A stretch of 64,000 nucleotides of DNA from Agriotes lineatus. Its lineage: Eukaryota > Arthropoda > Insecta > Coleoptera > Elateridae. A model generated the notes under the pieces. The model saw nothing but the letters and a program-made list of their open reading frames with translations. It was not told where the DNA came from and ran no database searches. Both the position numbers and the translations under genes were made by a program. This document shows, piece after piece, positions 32,403 to 42,370 of the stretch; the stretch's first letter is position 1; the number at the start of each line of letters is the position of its first letter. The DNA lies in assembly GCA_940337035.1 (NCBI GenBank), contig OW679197.1, positions 55,635,903-55,699,902 of the forward strand. The letters run 5' to 3'.

Positions 32403-33525
32403 CAGGGTGATTTTAAAATGTTTCGCCAAACTTCGGGGTATTGTTCTACACACCAAGGCAAGTAAAAAAGTCCATGTAAACATGTGTCCGAAAATCGCGC
32501 GTTTCCGAGTTAGGAGCAATTTTTGAACTTGGGAAGTAGTCCAGTCAAATGGTGCTCAAAAAAGGGCGAATAGGGGAGATGTTGGGTGGAGTTCTGATAT
32601 TTGGTTCCTATATGTTTTTTGGGTCGCTGTACACGAATATCAGGTTTTCCAACAAGAATTTTGACCGGAAACACGTTTTTTAAGCAAAAACCGTGTAATA
32701 AATCGTTTTTTTTTAGTTTTTCTAAAATTACTCGAAAACTATCCAATTTCGTAAATATTGAACCTATATGAAATAAAAGAGAGTAAAATTTCTTACATTT
32801 TATGTACTAGCGGTTTTTTCTCCGATCAATCGTTCAGCCGCGAGAGCGCCGCGAAGTTAGGTGTTAAAAGGGAATTATGACAGTTTATTTCAAAGTAACT
32901 CGAAAACTATACATTTTTCGTAAATCAACAATGGTATATGAAATGAATCTTCATAATTGAAATGTTGGCAAACCCGATACTCGCGTACAGCGACCTAAAA
33001 AACATATAGGAACCAAATATAAGAACTCCAAAACTTTCCCCTATTTTCTACCATTTGACTGGACTATAATTTTGCGGCGCTCTCGTAGCTGAATGATTGA
33101 TCGGAGAAAAAAACCTCACATACATAAAGTGTAGGAAACTGTGTCCTCTTTTATTTCATATAGGTTCAATAGTTATAAATGATAGATATCTTTTGGGTAC
33201 TTTTAGAAAAACTAAAAAAAATCGGTTTTTTACAAGGTTTTTGCTTAAAAAAACGTGTTTCCGGTCTAAAATTTTATTGAAAAACCTGATATTCGTGCAC
33301 AGCGACCCAAAAAACATATAGGAACCAAATATCAGAACTCCACCAAAACTCTCCCCTATTCGCCCTTTTTGAGCACCAATTGACTGGACTACTTCACAAG
33401 TTCAGAAATTGCTCGTAACTCGGAAACGCGCGATTTTCGGACACATGTTTATATGGACTTTTTTACTTGCCTTGGTGTGTAGAACAATACCCCGAAGTTT
33501 GGCGAAACATTTTAAAATCACCCTG
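32403..33525. mobile_element. 1.1-kb element made of two long inverted arms
   Basis: Ends CAGGGTGATTTTAAAATG at the left and its mirror image at the right, flanked by TATA on both sides (32399-32402, 33526-33529). The arms are about 460 bp each with only scattered mismatches; landmarks such as CGCGCGTTTCCGAGTTA, TCCTATATGTTTTTTGGGTC and CTCCGATCAATC appear once in each arm. The centre (about 200 bp) carries further diverged copies of arm motifs. There is no transposase. It is a non-autonomous long-TIR element. A transcript through it would fold into a long double-stranded RNA. Confidence 0.88.
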
Positions 33526-33700
33526 TATATATATACTGACAATACACTTTAATAATGCCAACTGATCCAGGCTATCCAGGACCTGCTGCAATTCAGTTTT
33601 TAATAAATTGCAATTGTCAGTTTCCAAATTGACAGATTCTAAATTTTGGAAATGTTTGATGATAATGTTCCCAAAAGTGCAAAAAATAGCGTATATACCT
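33526..33700. other. Short spacer inside the insertion block
   Basis: AT-rich DNA with a CAATTGTCAG-type motif; no other feature recognised. Confidence 0.4.
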
Positions 33701-33803
33701 CGGGACTAAAGTGTCTAAATCCCTTGAGTGGTTGTTGCCCTCGGGCTTCGCCCTCGAAGCAACAAACTCCACTCGCGGGATTAAATGGTGCACTTTAGTC
33801 CCT
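33701..33803. mobile_element. Palindromic MITE with GGGACTAAAGT ends
   Basis: GGGACTAAAGT (33702-33712) and ACTTTAGTCCC (33792-33802) enclose further mirrored blocks AATCCC, GAGTGG, TTGC and CTCG around a small centre. The whole unit is a hairpin of about 101 bp. It marks the right edge of the block that splits the antisense LINE. Confidence 0.8.
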
Positions 33804-33814
33804 CATGGTATAAT

Positions 33815-33972
33815 ATATTATTATCGGGTTTTACTATTAAACCTACCCCTTTTGCTCCCCAGTCTTTGTATTCTATCCCTGACCAATATAGCCAGTAACC
33901 TTCATTCAATTCCATTTCTCCTTTCTCTTTCTTTTTGATTTCAGTTATACCTAAATAATCGATGTTCTTCCT
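33815..33972 (-). pseudogene. LINE endonuclease N-terminal segment
   Basis: The minus-strand reading ENIDYLGITEIKKKEKGEME, then YWSGIEYKDWGAKGVGLIV, matches the early endonuclease region (GI.E.K.KG...G..L.YSG......GVG...). The first endonuclease block (WNVRG) is missing. The frame overlaps the end of the ORF1-like frame, so a deletion fused the two regions. Confidence 0.7.
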
Positions 33973-34285
33973 TTTTTATATCGTCTACCCTGTATATTCG
34001 ATCGTTCACTATTAGCGTATTAAATTTTAGCTGTGCCCTAAGTCCTTTTTTCCGGGCTTCTTTCAGGTGGGGTATTAATGCCTTTCTTTCCTCTTGTACC
34101 TCTTTAGTGTAATCTTGATCAATCCATATATCTGACCCTTTAAGTTTTTTCGAATTTTGAAGGATTGCTAGTTTCGTACTATTTTTAACTAATTTAACGA
34201 GTATTGGTCTTTTCCTGGCATTACTATATCCTCCAATTCTTCTAACTTGGTCAATATCTGCTTTTATGTTTAGGTTCATCCCCAT
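33941..34285 (-). pseudogene. LINE ORF1-like protein, C-terminal part
   Basis: The 114-codon minus-strand frame has INQVRRIG-like and RPILVKLVKNSTK blocks, then DIWIDQDYTKEVQEERKALI and KKGLRAQLKFNTLIVNDRIY. This is the pattern of the RNA-binding/C-terminal domain of L1-like ORF1 proteins found in many arthropod LINEs. Upstream, 34330-34440 reads K/E-rich and may be the end of the coiled coil. It lies directly upstream of the endonuclease remnant, as expected for ORF1. Confidence 0.7.
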
Positions 34286-34440
34286 TTTTTGTATTATTGC
34301 CGATAGTTTCTCACTTATTACGCTTTGATTTTAATTTTCTTCATCTGCTACTTTATTTATTACAACATTCTTTTTCCTTATCTCCCTTTCTAGATTAGTT
34401 ATATTTCCTTCTTGTCCTCAGAGATAACATTTAAATCCCA

Positions 34441-34880
34441 AATTTTGGGTTTCGGTTCTATTACTAACGATTTATAAGTTGTAAACTGAAAACGAAGCAT
34501 CTGGTGACATATTAATAAGATTTCGTAGTATTCTTAACTGTAGAAGCTGTCTGTAGTGTTGCCCCTTAATAACACAGCCTAACCCTTTTATCGCTTGTAG
34601 GTATGCACTTAGACTACAGACCCTTCTTGGCGATGGAATCCACGAAATATGATATTTTTGATTCTATATAAAAAGTAGATGTTTCTGTAGCAAAATTCGG
34701 AAGAGGCCATAAAAAATTGTAGTTACGCCACTGGTCGGGACGAAATAATTACAAAAAGTCGCTGCGCAGCCCTTAGGGCTCGGTGCCCTTACTTCATAAC
34801 CAGCTTAATTTAAGGCAGCGCGTGTGTAAATTGATCCAAGAAATTGTGGGATCTGATATAGGTTAACAATAATAACAAAA
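34441..34880. other. Intergenic DNA, nothing recognised
   Basis: No gene or repeat recognised. Confidence 0.45.
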
Positions 34881-35420
34881 CCTATTATTATCGAGCAAGT
34901 CTCTCGACATTAACTTTTAGTCGTTTTTCGGCAATAACTGCTCGGCTTCGGCGTACACTGCAAAAATAATCGGGCTTCTTACGGTCCTTTCTCGAAAAAC
35001 AAACACTTCCTCGTCTGTTCCGCTCCAACCACAAGCCCATACCACACAAAAAGTGCTCAGGTAATTGAACTTGAAAACGCGCGCTTGCGGAATAAAAGTG
35101 TGCGGCTATTAAATGAGGCGCGTTTTTTAGAACAGTGTAAGCGTAAGCCCCTGATATTACATTATAGAAAACCACTCTGTCTGCCTCATGAATCATTTGG
35201 CCATCACTCACCCGGCCGTCACAAAGAAATAAGCAAGCTTGAAACAGTTTTAATTCTTATATTGCTTAAGAAACGCGCGATTAATCTGGGGGCAATTTGG
35301 ATTCGTGCGGCCGCCGGCCACTCTCGGTTGAATAAAATCTTAATTTTCGTTTTCGCATCGCGTAAGGATGTTACTATTATTATGCGTAGATTATGCTTGT
35401 GGAAGAATTGAATGGACTGC
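34881..35420. promoter_or_regulatory. Candidate regulatory or conserved noncoding block
   Basis: A GC-richer stretch without transposon motifs or repeat partners. Two overlapping frames of about 107 codons on opposite strands stay open (34888-35211 minus, 35085-35411 plus), but neither has a recognisable domain and the overlap argues against both. The composition resembles the block at 21991-22720. Regulatory function is only inferred. Confidence 0.25.
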
Positions 35421-35955
35421 GATGTTTAAAAAACACATTAAAGTTGATTGTAGCTTATTGAGACGGCTGGTCTCAGCTATCTGCCTTATGGTCATCCAAT
35501 AATCCTAATTATACAGCAATATAGAAAACGATAAGAGTTTAACAGCTTATAAATATTATTCCAAAAACGAAGAATAACATTATACTAATTATAGTATTTT
35601 AGAACTTTACCAACTATTGAGCTATCGTATAAATTTAAATTCATAACGTGACTTTTTGTTTTGCATTCGATATCAAATTTGCACCTCTTGCCAATTGTTT
35701 CATTTAATCTAAGTTTGATCTTTAGCATAACTTCTATTATTCAGTATACGTCCAGTGCTAGTCACATATGACTACTAATCTTTTTCAGTTCCTCTTCAAT
35801 TAGTTCCCTTGAGAGTGGTTTATTACTATTAATCTTTCTCTTCTTTTATATAGTTTCGCTCCATCTTTGGACTTATAACTCTTCAGGTTCCTCCATATTT
35901 CTTGTTGTTGGCGATTTGTGTCCACATAAAGACCGCTGCTAGTTTTAAATCGTGG
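35421..35955 (-). pseudogene. Possible LINE remnant at the hAT insertion site
   Basis: On the minus strand, 35955-35760 gives short pieces like LYVDTNRQQQEIWRNLKSY and SKDGAKLYKRRERL, then a GNLIEEELKK-type block, suggesting the stretch before the RT entry region of a LINE. The rest to 35421 shows nothing. A weak call based on short matches. Confidence 0.3.
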
Positions 35956-36145
35956 ATTCATGGCAGGGCCGGACTAGCGAATAAAATCAGACCGGGAAAA
36001 GAATGACGAGGCGGGCCAACAGGGTTGGGAAGGGGATCCGGGGGATCCCCCCCCCCTCGTGAGAAAAACATTCAAATATTGACTCTTACAGACGCAATTT
36101 TATCGCATTCATGCAATGTTCACAGTTCAAAAAAGAAAAAGTCAA

Positions 36146-36620
36146 TCAATCGCAATAGATAATATTATGTATGTATTTAAAAGAGTAAATTTTTTTTAGA
36201 AGTTCGCTCTTCTTAGCAATCAGATTTATTATTTTTTTATTGTCCAAATCACTTAAAATATTTCTTTCACACATCATCAACACGAAAGCGTCTAGATGAT
36301 CTTGAGAGAAACAACTGCGTAAACGGTTTTTAACATATTTCAAAATCTAAAAGCTTCGTTCACATGCAACTTGAGTGCTTGACAAAATAAGAAGAAATTT
36401 ATAAGTTAAAAACAGGTTTGAATAAGCTTTTGTTTTTCTACTGTTGCAAATTTTACGCTTTGGAGATCTCTTGATATGTTTTTCATGGTGTTAATACAGG
36501 TTTTCACCATTTGCTGTGCCTTTAGAAGATCTATCTATGCCAGAAGTTTGTAAGTATTTTGGAAGTGGGGCTGTGCTGTGAAACACCATGAGCTATGTTT
36601 AGGCTGTCAGAATAGTGGAA
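36146..36620 (-). pseudogene. hAT transposase C-terminal remnant
   Basis: The minus-strand frame shows the conserved hAT end: VACERSF, a stop, then ILKYVKNRLRSCFSQDHLDA...MCERNI. The LRS..SQ.RL segment is the dimerisation domain found in ZMYM1-type and PKR-inhibitor-repressor-like transposase proteins. Farther upstream, DLLKAQQMVKTCINTMKNIS fits the helical region before it. Catalytic residues are lost. Confidence 0.75.
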
Positions 36621-36689
36621 TATTCCAATAAGAAATGTTGATACATTTTGGCGTGTAAACGTGCATTTGAGTCCATATTTTCCGTATTC

Positions 36690-36920
36690 TCAATACAGTC
36701 CAGAGTTTCTACGTTATCCGTTTTTTGCTAGTTTTACGTCCAGCCAGGGTTTTATCAGGCAATAATTATCAAAAAAGGTCCGACTCATCTATGTTATAAA
36801 CTTGTTCAGGTCTTAGATCACATTCTTTCATAATTTTTGTTAATTTGGCAGTGGATGGATTAACTGCTGTTTCATCTGCAGAAAGTTTTTCGCCGAAAAT
36901 TTTGAAGAAACGGATACCAT
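36690..36920 (-). pseudogene. Tigger/pogo-type DDE transposase fragment
   Basis: The minus strand reads GEKLSADETAVNPSTAKL, then CDLRPEQVYNIDESDLF and LLPDKTLAGRKT. In Tigger/jerky-like transposases the corresponding block is ...EQIYNADETGL.W..LP..TL..., where D is the first catalytic residue. It lies inside hAT element 1 and must come from a different transposon. Confidence 0.7.
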
Positions 36921-36951
36921 GTCTTTTCCTAAATTTATTTTTCTACGATTA

Positions 36952-37500
36952 CTACTAAAAGTAAGCCTTTTAGCACTAGCTTGTTTCACTAAAAATTACG
37001 TTTTATAAATCAGCGTGTTAAAAGTGAAATCACTTTTAGCACATGTGCTAAAAGTAAACCAGCGGGTATTGAATTTAGAATTTTTAACAGGAAGTGAGGT
37101 TATAAAGTTATTCTAGTTACTCCTTTCGTTCGAGGTAAAGTGTTTTTTTAATAATTAATGCATTATGTAATGAATAAAGTAAAATGTGTACTATTATAAT
37201 TACCTTTGATAACGAATTTTGACAGATACTGACTGCAGAAACAGTCACCTGCGTCGTCACGGCCATTTCTTTACTATGACATTAATTGTAACTGTCATAA
37301 ATGCAAACCTTTGTTAAATCGACATTTATGGATTCATAACAGTAAATTTAAGGGCGTAGAAAAAATATTGTGTGCAAACTCGTGCTAAAACTGTTTCTGA
37401 ACGAGCCATGTTATGAAACTTAGCCCTCGGCTTCGTTTTATAATTTTCATGTATCGTGCAGAAACATTCACTTTTAACACTTGTTGCATAAATAGCTATT
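36952..37500 (+). mobile_element. Non-autonomous passenger element, copy 1 (possibly Helitron-like)
   Basis: Begins TCTACGATTACTACTAAAAG and ends CACTTGTTGCATAAATAGC. The same roughly 550-bp sequence occurs inside hAT element 2 at 39053-39612. It has an internal palindrome (CTTTTAGCACATGTGCTAAA) and, about 45 bp before the 3' end, a strong hairpin built on GAGCCATGTTATGAAA and its mirror. There is no clear terminal inverted repeat. The TC start and the hairpin near the 3' end recall Helitron-type elements, but the usual CTRR end is not seen. Confidence 0.65.
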
Positions 37501-37627
37501 ATCCACCCCCGACTTTATCGTTATTCTCGTAATGTTTAACATACAGCAGAATAGCTTTAGGTTAGAACTTACGACTAGACACAAGACGAGACAATGCGGA
37601 TGCCTAGCTCCCGTCCTGGCTCAACAA

Positions 37628-37785
37628 GGCTGGATTTTCACGCAGAAACTGGTGCTTTGACACAAGCTGCTCATTGGTAGAAATATAAAAATAGCATATA
37701 GTGGGGATACAATTTTCTCCCACTATTCACCTTTTGCCAATAAGTACTCTGTGTCTAAGCACTGTTTCTTTATGAAAATCCAGCC
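37628..37785. mobile_element. Small MITE with 50-bp inverted ends
   Basis: GGCTGGATTTTCACGCAGAA at the left mirrors TTCTTTATGAAAATCCAGCC at the right; the arms continue through GTGCTTTGACACA and TGTGTCTAAGCAC. Unit of 158 bp inside hAT element 1. Confidence 0.75.
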
Positions 37786-37968
37786 TAATGCACGCCACAG
37801 GCGTGGGTGTGGCGCGGTGCAGGCTATATGATTATTTTTTGATAAACAATTGTTGTGTTAAAAATTATGCAAGGAATAAATAAGTATATGTTTTGTAATT
37901 TAAATTCGGGGCAGGCCACCAGGAAATTCCCCGGTGTCCCGGTGGGCCAGTCCGGGCCTGATTCATGG

Positions 37969-38946
37969 CATATGTGGTCGTTCTCGTGATCCTTTAACAG
38001 TATACGATCTCCATGTTAACAAGCGTTTGTATCATCCGCTTGAACCGCTTCTTATGGCATGTCCTGTTGATTTGATGGCACGTTGTGTCACTGCAAGGTT
38101 TTTTAAAAATTATTTTCTTTATTTCTGTTGCTTAACTTTCTTTTCCTTCTATGAACTTGTGTCCTGAATAGACATTGCTATAGGTCCACGTTGTGACGCC
38201 TATTAATTTATGTTGATGTAACAATTTCTTTCCAATGCTATATTTTTTCAAGGTGCTGTTAGTTTATTCAAGTTTATCTAATCAGGTAGTTTTTAATTAT
38301 TAAAGCTTATATTATTTTTCTTGTATTAAAATAACTGTCTATTTTAACAAGTCAATATTAGATATGTAACCTTCTATAAGTTTTAATTTACCCTTTTGCT
38401 AGCTCATAGAGAATGAAAACCTTTAAATCAAGTCGGGTCGGAAGTGGTTATTAAAGTGCACATTTTGACAACTGTCAAAGTGAAACATCAACCATATGAT
38501 CTCCGTCACATATCAATTATATCAATAACCATCTATCAAAGCAATTATCCTCAAAAATGTAATATTCTAAGTATTTAAGACCTTTTTGTTTAATATTATA
38601 TTAACATTTACCTTTTCTAACACTCACTGCAGCACAATCCACAGGATACCAATCTCAACCACACAAGTAGTCGACTTCCTGATCTTCTAGAAACCCTTGC
38701 AAAACCAAGCCTCCAGCGACAACTTTCGCTGCGAAAAACTCCTTCCCTGTCACACCAATGCAGAGATCACCACTGATGAGATCCCAATAGACAGGAACTG
38801 ACCCCCTTAATTGAATCCATGAAGCTGGCAGCCTTCTAAACTCGTACTGCCCCCCTTTGTAAGCTCCTTGTTATTTCCTTACTTCCAACTGTAGCAACAA
38901 TAATATATCCAATTCTTATAGTGCAATTACGATGTCCGCTAAATCC
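37969..38946. other. Spacer between the two hAT elements
   Basis: No gene was recognised. 38620-38820 is richer in C and has short open plus-strand stretches that resemble coding DNA in composition but carry no motif. It may belong to an older element split by hAT element 2. Confidence 0.4.
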
Positions 38947-39052
38947 TTCAAGATCAGTGCCGTCTTTTATATGATTAAGGCCCCGGGCCCAAGGTAATGA
39001 AGGGGCCCTTCTAGAAAGGAAGTAACTCAATACAATACAATATATATTTTTA

Positions 39053-39612
39053 TCTACGACCACTACTAAAAGTAGGCCTTTTAACGCTAGCTTGTTTCAC
39101 TAAAAGTGACGTTTTATAGTTTAGCGTGGTTATAGAAATCAGCTGTTTACTTTTAACCCATGTGCTAAAAGTGAAGTGAGGTTACAAAACTACAATTTCG
39201 AACTGGAAGTGAAGTTGTAAAGTTATTCTAGTTACTTCTTGCTTTACAGGTAAAGTGTTTTTGAAATAATTAACGCGTTATGTAATAAATACAGTCAGAC
39301 GTGGAGTATTAATAATTACATTCTGTAACTGACCTTGCAGTACTGGCTTCGCAAACATTCGCCCGCGCGGCATGGGCTACTGTTTATTATGACATAAATT
39401 AGAAGTGTCGTAGATGCAAACCTTTGTTAAATCGATATTATGGATTAATAACGGTAAAATTAAGGTCGTAGATAAAATATTGTATGCAACGCATGCTAAA
39501 AGTAGTTTATGCACGAGACATGTTATGAAACTCAGCCTTCGGCTTCGTTTCATGATTTTCATGTCTCGCGCATAAACGTTGACTTTTAGCACTTGTTGCA
39601 TAAATAGCTATT
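39053..39612 (+). mobile_element. Non-autonomous passenger element, copy 2
   Basis: Matches 36952-37500 over its full length: TCTACGACCACTACTAAAAG at the start, the CATGTGCTAAAAGTGAAG block, and the hairpin CGAGACATGTTATGAAAC with its mirror before a common 3' end ATAAATAGCTATT. Both copies are preceded by a T-rich run. This copy retains the longer hairpin stem. Confidence 0.7.
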
Positions 39613-39732
39613 AATATACCTGCTTTTATTTTTATACAACTATGTACTGAAACGAAATTAAAATTCTAATAAAATGTATATAAACACAATAGAACATAGA
39701 ATCCTAAAATTAAGAAATATGTCATAATTATT

Positions 39733-40208
39733 GCTACACAATAATAAAAGATTTTTTTCTCGATTTGGTATGGGCAAAGTCCTGTATTATATCTTCAAAA
39801 TTTAAATTCAACAATATGTCGCTTTCTATGCACATTAATGATAAAAGAGTTTAGCCTCTCTTGTAGCACAGTACTGCAAAGTTCGTTTTTTATCCTGCTT
39901 AACTTCGAAAATGAACTTCTCCACTGCAATTAGTGATCATTAATGAATAATGACATGAAAATTCTAAGTGATAACGCAACGTTAGGAAATGTTTCTTCTA
40001 ATTTATCAGTTCTTAAAATGTTAAACAGTAGCGAGTTCTCAATTTGTTTAGTTTTATATACATCGTTAGTTCCTAAATACAGCGCTAAATGAATACATTC
40101 CGTTTCTAATTCTTCTCCATTTATAGCAAGGTGATAATATTCAGCAAACTTTTTACAGCTATCGTGCAACACATTTGGACTAATGGTTCTTAGTTGATAA
40201 ACAGCCAC
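39733..40208 (-). pseudogene. hAT transposase C-terminal remnant of element 2
   Basis: The minus-strand frame 40208-39930 holds ISPNVLHDSCKKFAEYY, then LEETFPNVALSLRIFMSL. After a stop it continues WRSSFSKLSRIKNELCSTVL and QERLNSLLSLMCIESDILL, ending DFAHTKSRKK near 39740. This is the typical end of ZMYM1-like hAT transposases (…FPNV.IALRI…ERSFSKL.LIKN.LRSTM.QERL...). The usual ER of ERSFSKL has become RS, and the N-terminal catalytic part is absent. Confidence 0.8.
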
Positions 40209-40462
40209 ACCGATTGTTTACTTTGATATATGCAGCAGATCTCTGCTGTAGTTAAGTTATCGATGAGTCGATAATTGGGATAAACACTTCCACTTTAAAT
40301 TTATCAAATGAATACACAACTTTAATTTTTATTTTTTTACAAAATATTTAATGAATTACAGAATTATTAGTTGATCAATGCGCCTGTCGGGGACCCCAAA
40401 AAATTGGGGGCCCCGGGCCCGGGCCCGCCTGGCCCGTGCCTAAAGACTGCACTGTTCAAGAT

Positions 40463-42370
40463 AACTACATCAGGATCCAACCCAAATATGAAAATACTTT
40501 CATATGTAGTCTGTATCCAATTCCAGACTACACTCAGATGCACGCAACTGACAGCTCTCACATGAAGTCCCACGAAGACCATTCACTTATTCTTAATTCT
40601 TCTTTGTACCATTTGTACTCTTCTGCATTATACTTTTAAAATTTCGTTTTAGCTTTCTTTCATTGATTTTTGTAACATATACTTTTTTATTACACCAACC
40701 AGATACATTATCTTTCAATTAAAGGATTTTTATTCTTCAAAATTTTATTTTAATTATAAGACATGTCTCATAAATACTTGGAAAGAATTTCGTTGTTATT
40801 TTTCCCATTATTATTTTACTATAGTAATAGCTTTTTTAAAATTATTTTCAAAATGTTTTAAAATGAACCTTCTAGATTATCTTACTTTATACAATATGTT
40901 TCATTATTAATCTACCAGTTATAATTAATTTATTCTAATATGATTTTAAACTTATAATATATCATTGGTAATTATTTACTTTAGCTTGAAACGCTTAAAT
41001 TGCAACTTTTTAAACAAGTAAATACCAACGAAAATGTACCTCAACTTACACAACTGACACTTCCAGCGATAGCTACGTTGCCAACTGTCGTTAAAATACC
41101 TAAACGGTGTGGCGCAGCCCTAACGAGTATAAAAGTGTAGAGGTCTCTAGTAAATACTTTGGCTAAATGCAGTATGGTAGACCACTTCTGTCTCATGCCC
41201 AAGAGCTATTTTAGGTTAGCTGCAGTTTAAGATTTGTGTGTACTTAGTACCCATTAAAAGGTTGTGGTCTACTATACTGGAGTTTTCCCTCATTCTATCT
41301 ATTTATTTTAAATCAATGGGTGTCGCCCATGGTGTTTTTGGAGCTTTAGTAACATATTCGAGCTACAGTCTGCGTTGCGTGCGCACCGAAATAAAATGAC
41401 GTGTTTATGTCATTTCGCCGGTGATTTTCGTGTTTTTCGAAATTTCTGATGGATTTTTATAAGTTTTGCATTTAAAAACGTCTTTCCGCCGACTTCTCTG
41501 TACTTACTTTTTGTTCTGCATGTCCTCTTTCTAAGGATTCCAAAAAAACCCGGATTTTAATGTTTCATGCTAAAGTAACTGTTACCATATTATTTCATAC
41601 TTAATTTTCAGATAATCATTTGGATTTGGTTTTCACTTTATTTCCAATTGTAAGTTAACCAAACCACCATACCAACAAAATCAACTTATGCTTGACCCTC
41701 TTTAATATATTATCCACAATTTAACATCAACTGTCTTTTTATCATTCTCCAGAGGCTACCATAACAATATATTTACTGACTCGTCGATTTCTTTATTTTG
41801 CATCTCTATATGCTCCCTTATCTAGAACACTACCTTAGTTTTCCTTAGATTCCTTTCGACCTGTACTTTTCTAAATTCTGTGTTTATTTGTTGGAAAGTT
41901 TCTTAGTAGTTCTGCTTGATTTTTGTAATTTTGCTATGTTCTATGCATATCTGAGATGGGTTTGGTATTTTCTATTGATGTTCATTCTTTTCTCTGACCA
42001 TTTCAACCTTTTAAGTGTCATTTAGCGCCAGTTCAAAGAGCTATCTTCTAGTCTGCCTAATTGGTCTCTATGTGAAGACAGTAGATCATTGTTTCGTTTT
42101 CTGCTATCTTTTATTGGCAGTTGGCTTTATCTATTATCAATTCTGCTGGTTCTATTGTCCATATTTCTATAGTATTGTAGTGGATACATGGCCGTGTGCA
42201 GCTGTTCAGCCTAAACCAGTATGTTGCGCTGCACTCAATTAAACGACTAATATCGTAAACTGAGTAGTTAGTATCACAAGTGACAAGTTGCATCCGCAAT
42301 TGGAGTGTAACAAGTAAGCGCTTTAAAACCCAGATCTCGGAAATTTTACGCCATCTATAAACTACAAGAA
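40463..42370. other. Intergenic DNA, nothing firm recognised
   Basis: A short coding-like frame (NYIRIQPKYENTFICSLYPI from 40463) has no domain I know. A 15-bp inverted pair AGTATGGTAGACCAC and GTGGTCTACTATACT lies at 41169-41183 and 41262-41276. 41690-42010 has the look of decayed antisense LINE sequence but no diagnostic block. No gene is called. Confidence 0.4.

Larger units (their letters stand above)
27963..34440 (-). mobile_element. Antisense LINE with ORF1 and ORF2 remnants, split by a 3.7-kb insertion
   Basis: Minus-strand order: an ORF1 tail (34285-33941), an endonuclease start (about 33970-33815), then an interruption from 33803 to 30081, then the endonuclease rest, RT and C-terminal end (30076-27973). 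The endonuclease reading runs GVGLIVKPDNN up to the block and resumes EVQKIKNIREERYINKRLL after it, which shows that one element was split. The interrupting DNA carries two GGGACTAAAGT repeats, a palindromic MITE fragment, a plus-strand LINE and a long inverted repeat. Confidence 0.78.
35964..37960. mobile_element. hAT element 1 (1997 bp) with 8-bp target duplication
   Basis: Ends CAGGGCCGGACTAG and CCAGTCCGGGCCTG form an imperfect terminal inverted repeat. The direct repeat ATTCATGG flanks it (35956-35963 and 37961-37968), the 8 bp expected of hAT transposition. Inside are a hAT transposase C-terminal remnant (minus), a Tigger-like DDE remnant (minus), a 549-bp passenger element and a small MITE. 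It is a mosaic shell that has collected other insertions. Confidence 0.88.
38955..40454. mobile_element. hAT element 2 (1500 bp) with 8-bp target duplication
   Basis: The left end CAGTGCCGTCTTT and the mirrored right end AAAGACTGCACTG differ at one of the first 12 positions. The direct repeat TTCAAGAT flanks it (38947-38954 and 40455-40462). GGGCCC-rich subterminal palindromes lie near both ends (38980-39000, 40395-40435). It holds a hAT transposase C-terminal remnant (minus) and the second copy of the 550-bp passenger element. Its terminal repeats differ from those of hAT element 1, so it is a separate family. Confidence 0.87.

Noticed and set aside
30081..33802. Single large TIR transposon with GGGACTAAAGT ends
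   Set aside because: No matching target duplication was found at the two edges, and each edge is itself a small closed palindrome, so two separate MITEs fit as well. Kept as a finding, not as an element.
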